A DNA stretch of 64,000 nucleotides, from positions 62,001 to 126,000 of the forward strand of contig NZ_AP022596.1 in the NCBI RefSeq assembly GCF_010731895.1, written 5' to 3'. Numbering within the stretch: the first letter of the stretch is position 1; each line of letters starts with the position of its first letter. Under the pieces are notes generated by a model. That model did not search any database. It was not told the origin of the DNA and was given only the letters and a program-made list of their open reading frames with translations. The translations under genes and the position numbers were made by a program. Below are positions 59,664 to 64,000 of the stretch, piece after piece. This DNA is from Mycolicibacterium helvum. Its GTDB lineage: Bacteria; Actinomycetota; Actinomycetes; Mycobacteriales; Mycobacteriaceae.

Positions 59664-60911
59664 ATGCCCGCCGCAGTGCAACCCGCCCCCAATCCCGGCC
59701 CGATGTCGCCGGCGGAGCGGCTCCAGCCGCGCGAAGGCGTCATTTCGCCGTGGCTGCTGGTCGTCCTCGCCCTGCTGAGCGCCGTCGCACCGGTGGCCAC
59801 CGACCTCTACCTTCCGGCGTTCCCCGAGATGACCGCGGAGTTACAGGCGAGCGCCACCACTGTGCAGCTGACGCTGACGGCGTTCCTGCTCGGGCTGACC
59901 TTCGGACAGTTGGTGTTCGGCCCCCTCTCCGACCGACTCGGCCGGCGCCGCCCGCTCGTCGTCGGCGCCCTGCTGTGTGTGGTCGCGAGCATGATCGCGG
60001 CCACAGCGCCGAATATCGGCATTCTCATCGCGGCGCGGTTTGCCCAAGGCTTCACCGGCGCCGCCGGCATGGTGATCGGCCGCGCTGTGATCTCCGACCT
60101 CACCACCGGTAAGACCGCCGGGCGGGCGTTCAGCCTGATGATGATCGTCGGCGGTGTTGCGCCGGTGGTTGCGCCGTTCGCCGGGGGCCTGCTGGTGAAC
60201 TCACTCGGCTGGCGCGGCATTCTCTGGGTGGTCTGCGCCATCGCGGTGGCGATGCTGATCTCCATCGTGGCAGTGGTCCGCGAGTCGCACCCCGAAGCGC
60301 GCCGAGGCGAGCTGAAAGCCGATGCTGCTCAGGGCATCTCACCGTGGTCTGCGTTACGGTCCCGAACCTACCTCGCCAACACACTGGCCTTCGGGTTCGG
60401 CTTCTCGGTGATGATGGCCTATATCTCAGCCTCGCCGTTCGTCTACCAGGTGATGGTGGGCCTCACGCCAATGCAGTACGGCATCGCCTTCGGCGTCAAC
60501 GCGTTGGGCATGATCACCGTCAGCGCGGTGTCCGCACGGCTGAACCACACCATCTCCAGCGCCAAACTGCTCGGCGTCGGGCTCGGGCTGACCCTGGCTG
60601 CGACGCTGGTACTGCTCGCGTTGGTGCTCACCGGCATGCCGGCGCGGCTGATCATGATCCCGATTTTTGTCGCGGTCGCCTGCCAGGGCCTGGTCCTCGG
60701 CAATGCCACCGCCTTGGCGTTGTCCGCCGTTCCGCGTGCGGCCGGGTCCGGCTCGGCCGGCCTGGGCGCCCTGCAGTTCGGGCTCGGCGCTGCCGTCTCA
60801 CCCTTGGTCGGCCTCGGCGGCGAGCACACCGCCCTGCCGCTGGCCGTGGTGATGGTGACGATGACAGTGCTGGCACTGGCGGCCTACCTGGCCGGCCGGC
60901 GGGTCAGCTGA
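59664..60911 (+). CDS. Bcr/CflA family MFS drug efflux transporter (415 aa)
   Basis: Twelve predicted spans carry the Bcr/CflA opening 'SAVAPVATDLYLPAFPEMTAEL' and the MFS motif 'GQLVFGPLSDRLGRRRPLVVG'. The fifth segment has 'IVGGVAPVVAPFAGGLLVN', the antiporter motif. Likely export targets are drugs or metabolites such as bicyclomycin-type or sulfonamide compounds; the natural substrate is unknown. ATG at 59664. It overlaps the convergent MetE-like gene by 8 bases. Confidence 0.9.
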   Translation: MPAAVQPAPNPGPMSPAERLQPREGVISPWLLVVLALLSAVAPVATDLYLPAFPEMTAELQASATTVQLTLTAFLLGLTFGQLVFGPLSDRLGRRRPLVVGALLCVVASMIAATAPNIGILIAARFAQGFTGAAGMVIGRAVISDLTTGKTAGRAFSLMMIVGGVAPVVAPFAGGLLVNSLGWRGILWVVCAIAVAMLISIVAVVRESHPEARRGELKADAAQGISPWSALRSRTYLANTLAFGFGFSVMMAYISASPFVYQVMVGLTPMQYGIAFGVNALGMITVSAVSARLNHTISSAKLLGVGLGLTLAATLVLLALVLTGMPARLIMIPIFVAVACQGLVLGNATALALSAVPRAAGSGSAGLGALQFGLGAAVSPLVGLGGEHTALPLAVVMVTMTVLALAAYLAGRRVS

Positions 60912-61950
60912 CCAACGCCGGCTCATGGGCGGCCGAATACTCCTGCCACGCAACCAGAACGGCCTCCAGCTGTTCGGTCGAGTGCCGGCCCAGACCGCAC
61001 TCGGTGGATATTCCGAACTCGGGCAGGAACTCAGCCGCCAAATCCGCGCGGGTCTTCGCCCCCTGCGCGCCGTCCTCGGCGTGCAGCAGCCCAAGGTAGA
61101 ACTCGGTGCTGGGCTCCAGCGCCAGATCGGCCAGCGGCTGCCAGTGTGCACGTTTGGTCCAGGCGGCCATCGTTGCCGCCTGAATCGCATCGATGCGCCG
61201 GGTTACGTGACGAGACAAACCGTTGGCCAACGCGACGACGGCCGACGCGTCGCGGGGCAGGATGTGCCGTCCGCCGCGGGCGGCGGCCTCCTCGTTGGGC
61301 GGTGCACCCATGAACGGCGAGGCACCGAACTTCGAGTCGCCGTAGCACAAATGGAAGGTCAGCTCGGCCTCGGGACGGACCCAGTCGCCCACCCGCCCGG
61401 TCGCTGCGAAGATCGGTTCCAGGCTTCCGTAGGGATTGTCGAACCAACCTTCGACTGTCGCGAGCTCGGTCGGTAGATCCCACTGAATAGCCAGGTCAGC
61501 GGGTGGAATGGCATCCTGGATCGCATCGACGCTGTGCCGCAACGCCTTCTCGTAGGCATAGGCCACCTGAACGCGGTCGGCGAACTCGACGAACGAGTTC
61601 ACCGCGTTGAACGGGGTCGGAATCGACACCAGAAACCGCGAATCCGCCGCGAGTACGCCCTCGTCGCGGGCGCGGCGGAAGCTGGCGTACGACTCGGTGG
61701 CAATGCTGTGGTAATCCACCGGCCCGAACTCCACTGGCACCCCGGGCCGGGTCCTGACGCGGTCCCCGACGACCTCCAGCGTCGGATTCTTCTGGAAGTG
61801 GTCAGCCTGGGTGAACACCCAGTTGGCCCTGTCCCCCGGTTCACCGTCGGGCACCCGGCGGACGCCGGGCTGCAGACGAGAACCAACCAGCCGGAAGGCC
61901 TCGTCGACGGTCGGAACATTGATGCTGCCGGTCACGTAGAAGGTGGTCAT
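60904..61950 (-). CDS. Putative UROD/MetE-like TIM-barrel protein (348 aa)
   Basis: The protein has a TIM-barrel rhythm. A C-terminal 'PEFGISTECGLGRHSTEQLEAVL' resembles the zinc-site end of cobalamin-independent methionine synthase (conserved Cys-Gly near a late beta strand), and a His/Cys pair 'LTFHLCYGDSKFG' recalls the middle zinc ligands H-x-C. The catalytic methyl-folate domain of MetE is missing, and it is half the size. It may act on a methylated or sulfur compound. It starts 24 bases after the flavin monooxygenase stop on the same strand, so both are likely in one operon. Function is uncertain. Confidence 0.6.
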   Translation of the reverse strand: MTTFYVTGSINVPTVDEAFRLVGSRLQPGVRRVPDGEPGDRANWVFTQADHFQKNPTLEVVGDRVRTRPGVPVEFGPVDYHSIATESYASFRRARDEGVLAADSRFLVSIPTPFNAVNSFVEFADRVQVAYAYEKALRHSVDAIQDAIPPADLAIQWDLPTELATVEGWFDNPYGSLEPIFAATGRVGDWVRPEAELTFHLCYGDSKFGASPFMGAPPNEEAAARGGRHILPRDASAVVALANGLSRHVTRRIDAIQAATMAAWTKRAHWQPLADLALEPSTEFYLGLLHAEDGAQGAKTRADLAAEFLPEFGISTECGLGRHSTEQLEAVLVAWQEYSAAHEPALVS

Positions 61951-61974
61951 CGAAACTCCAATGATTGCACTGGT

Positions 61975-63207
61975 TTACAACAGGACACCGAGGCGCGGCG
62001 GGAAGGTGCCGCGCAGCGTGAAATTGCCGAGGTGGACGTATTTCCACCGGGCCGGGTCGTGAAGGGAATGCACCCGAACGTTGCGCCAGTGCCTGTCCAG
62101 GGCGAGTGCGCGGTCGGTGGCCGAGGAACCGGCGAGTTCGAGGACCCCGCTGGCGATCTCGACCGCGAACTCCTGGGCCAGCGCTTTAGCCGCCGCCACC
62201 TGCAGCGAGGCGGCGGCCGCAGACTCGCGCGTCAGCTCCGGTTCAGCCAGCGCTTTGTCGACGAGTTCCGCACCGTGCGCCAGCAGCGCCTCCAGCGCGA
62301 ACAACCGCGCGGTGAGCTCACCGAAGCGCCGCACCACGTGTGGTTCCTCGGCCGCCGAATCGACCTGCGCCTCGAACCACGGCCGGCTCCTGGTGCCGAC
62401 AAATTGCGCACCGTCTTCCAGCGCAGCCCTGGCGATGCCGATGTCGACGGCGGCGTGCAGCGCCTGGTCGAACGCGCCGAGGACCGACGGGTCCGCTGTC
62501 ACCGGATCGGGTGCCGGCCCCTCATCGAGGACCAGAGCGTCGTCGACCACGACGTTGTCGAAAACCACCTCGCCGCTGGCCGTACCGCGTTGGCCGAACG
62601 ATGACCACTTCTCCAGATTCAGCGTCACGCCCGGGTCGTCGGTACGGACGAACACCGTTGCACCGTGGGCAGGTTCGGTGCCCGGGATGCGTGCGGCGAC
62701 ACCAATCCACGTCGACCCCAGGGTGCCGGTGGCGTAGTACTTCGTACCGTTGAGCAGCCAGCCCCCCTCGGGCCTGCGCGCCACGGTGGTCAGCCGATCG
62801 ACCGAGAGGCGGGTGCCACGTTCGACGGTGGCGTTGCCCAGCTGGGCACCGGCCAGGATGTCGGCGAAGATCCGGGGCGCGGGGTCGGTCTGACCCAGTC
62901 CCCGTATCGCCGCGCTGAGCACGAAGTGCGCGAGCAACAACTGCCCAACGGCCGAGTCGGCCCGGGACAGGATGCGCAGTACCTCGACCGCGGTGGCCCG
63001 CGGCAGGTCTGGACCGCCGTGTTCGGCGGGCACGATGATGCCGAGCAAGCCTGACGACGCGACGGCGCGCAGCTGTTCGGTCGGCAAGGTGCCGTCGATC
63101 TCGCGCTGGACGGCGCCGGCGGCGATGTCAGCGGCAACCTCAGCGGCGACTGCCAGCGCGTCGTCGACCGACTGCAGCACAGGGGTTTTCGATTCAATGG
63201 TCGTCAT
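61975..63207 (-). CDS. DszC/SfnB-type flavin-dependent oxidoreductase of the acyl-CoA dehydrogenase fold (410 aa)
   Basis: Acyl-CoA dehydrogenase fold: N-terminal helices, 'SGLLGIIVPAEHGGPDLPRA', beta domain ('WLLNGTKYYATGTLGSTWIG') and C-terminal helices. The usual catalytic Glu of dehydrogenases is not evident, and the pattern fits the monooxygenase branch (DszC, SfnB), which uses reduced FMN to open sulfur compounds. ATG at 63207 follows GAGGAG by 9 bases. It is downstream of a LysR gene and upstream of a MetE-like gene, suggesting use of an organic sulfur source, though this is inference. Confidence 0.82.
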   Translation of the reverse strand: MTTIESKTPVLQSVDDALAVAAEVAADIAAGAVQREIDGTLPTEQLRAVASSGLLGIIVPAEHGGPDLPRATAVEVLRILSRADSAVGQLLLAHFVLSAAIRGLGQTDPAPRIFADILAGAQLGNATVERGTRLSVDRLTTVARRPEGGWLLNGTKYYATGTLGSTWIGVAARIPGTEPAHGATVFVRTDDPGVTLNLEKWSSFGQRGTASGEVVFDNVVVDDALVLDEGPAPDPVTADPSVLGAFDQALHAAVDIGIARAALEDGAQFVGTRSRPWFEAQVDSAAEEPHVVRRFGELTARLFALEALLAHGAELVDKALAEPELTRESAAAASLQVAAAKALAQEFAVEIASGVLELAGSSATDRALALDRHWRNVRVHSLHDPARWKYVHLGNFTLRGTFPPRLGVLL

Positions 63208-63273
63208 ACAACTCACTCCTCGGGAAAGGTGTACCGAAATATTAAGGGGCGCTGCGCTATCGGAGAGTAGGCG

Positions 63274-64000
63274 TCAAGCAACGCTGGATGGGCGTGCAGG
63301 AACGCTGTACACGGCATCCGCCGCCAGGCGTGCACCGACGCCCTGCAGGAGCGCGACCAGAGTGGCCAAGGCAGTCCCCTGTCCCGGGGGTGCTGCAGTC
63401 GCCACCGCGATACGTCGCGCCGGGCGACGGCCCGCCACCCGGCGCACGGCCACATCTGAGCGGGCGCCGGCGGCGGCAAGCGAAGGCACCAACGACACCC
63501 CCAGGTTCGCCGCAACCAGACCCTGCACCGTCGAGTAGTCCTCGGCACGGAACGTCACCGAAGGCTCGAAACCCGCATGACGGCAGGCATTGTGGAAGAC
63601 GCGGGTGTCCGGACAGGTGCCCGTTGCCGAGCTGACCACCCACTGCTCAGCCGCCAGTGCGGGCAGCGCCACCTCGGCGGCCGCAGCCAACCGGTGATTG
63701 GGTGGCAGGACGACGAAGAACTCGTCGTCGTAGACGGGTACAGCCACGACGCCGGTGTACCGGCTGGGCTCACCGGGAACCTCGGTGATCATCGCCGCAT
63801 CGGCGCCGCCGTTAGCCAGTAGCGCGACCCCGTCGTCGGGGTCGGCATCGACGAGTTGCACCTCGGTGCATGGGTGCCGGGGCCGAAACCTGGCCAATGC
63901 TCGCGGCAGGATCGCCGCGGCAGCGCTGGTGAAGGACGCCACCCGGATGAGGTCGGGCCCTGCGGTAACCAGGCTTTGGAGATCCTGCTCGGCCTGGGTT
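63274..64000 (-). CDS. LysR family regulator, C-terminal effector domain (5' end outside the window)
   Basis: The reading runs from the window end without a start. It begins in the linker 'LQSLVTAGPDLIRVASFTSA' typical of LysR regulators, followed by the periplasmic-binding-like effector domain ('RFRPRHPCTEVQLVDADPDDGVALLANGGADAAMI' in parts, 'VVLPPNHRLAAAAEVALPAL', 'GLVAANLGVSLVPSL'). The DNA-binding N-terminus lies beyond 64000. It lies upstream of the flavin monooxygenase on the same strand, 66 bases apart, so it may control that operon and possibly be part of it. Confidence 0.85.
   Translation of the reverse strand, partial: TQAEQDLQSLVTAGPDLIRVASFTSAAAAILPRALARFRPRHPCTEVQLVDADPDDGVALLANGGADAAMITEVPGEPSRYTGVVAVPVYDDEFFVVLPPNHRLAAAAEVALPALAAEQWVVSSATGTCPDTRVFHNACRHAGFEPSVTFRAEDYSTVQGLVAANLGVSLVPSLAAAGARSDVAVRRVAGRRPARRIAVATAAPPGQGTALATLVALLQGVGARLAADAVYSVPARPSSVA

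Overview
The window is high-GC actinobacterial DNA and almost certainly the chromosome of a Mycobacterium, probably an environmental or fast-growing species (Mycolicibacterium type). The evidence is gene content and order. From recalled family knowledge, blocks match M. tuberculosis Rv2314c-Rv2318 (tldE, tldD, uspABC), Rv2325c-Rv2327 (ECF transporter and MarR), Rv2342-Rv2345 (small protein, dnaG, dgt, TPM protein), Rv2357c-Rv2368c (glyS, smtB, zur, uppS, recO, amiA2, era, ybeY, phoH), Rv2372c-Rv2375 (rsmE, dnaJ2, hrcA), Rv2388c (hemW), Rv2391-Rv2393 (sirA, cysH, sirohydrochlorin ferrochelatase), Rv2397c-Rv2400c (cysA, cysW, cysT, subI) and Rv2402 (trehalase). No search was run, so these equivalences rest on sequence reading and recollection.

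Layout. 1-2 kb: a cut oxidoreductase gene, a tRNA with a CAU anticodon, a three-gene overlapping cassette of unknown small proteins with visibly lower GC, and a GAF protein. 2-10.5 kb: threonine aldolase, histidine phosphatase, an AhpD-like protein, the TldE/TldD protease pair and the UspABC sugar importer. 10.5-20 kb: an ECF transporter (EcfT plus a fused S-like/double-ATPase protein), MarR and MFS, a bestrophin-like channel, an acyl-CoA oxidase, a three-gene membrane operon with cytochrome oxidase III- and IV-like subunits, and tRNA-Asn. 20-26 kb: replication and nucleotide genes (dnaG, dgt) and a TPM-domain membrane protein. 26-36 kb: glyS, the zinc regulators smtB-zur, uppS, recO, an amidase, and the tightly overlapped phoH-ybeY-corC-Rv2365c-like-era operon. 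36-42 kb: a P450/SnoaL pair with a divergent GAF-LuxR regulator, then the heat-shock operon hrcA-dnaJ2-rsmE behind a CIRCE element.

42.7-48 kb holds a two-component system and a SulP transporter fused to a beta-carbonic anhydrase. In M. tuberculosis the mycobactin (mbt) cluster sits in this interval and it is absent here. 48-57 kb is a sulfur-assimilation island: hemW, then sirA-cysH-ferrochelatase (siroheme sulfite reduction) facing the subI-cysT-cysW-cysA sulfate importer. Both transcription units begin with a short leaderless ORF ending in a cysteine run: Cys-Thr-Cys-Cys-Cys before sirA and Cys-Cys before subI. Each is followed by RNA hairpins next to the Shine-Dalgarno of the first enzyme or binding-protein gene. 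This matches the cysteine-responsive attenuators described in mycobacteria, and here both arms of the pathway appear to carry one. 57-64 kb: GH15 trehalase, a duplicated terminator-like repeat, a divergent MarR/Bcr-type MFS pair, and a likely sulfur- or carbon-scavenging group (MetE-like protein, DszC/SfnB-type flavin monooxygenase, LysR regulator cut by the window end).

Genes are densely packed, with many ATGA/GTGA stop-start overlaps, and several starts look leaderless (a TAnnnT -10 box ending 6-8 bases before the start codon). No rRNA genes, insertion sequences, prophage modules or CRISPR arrays were seen.
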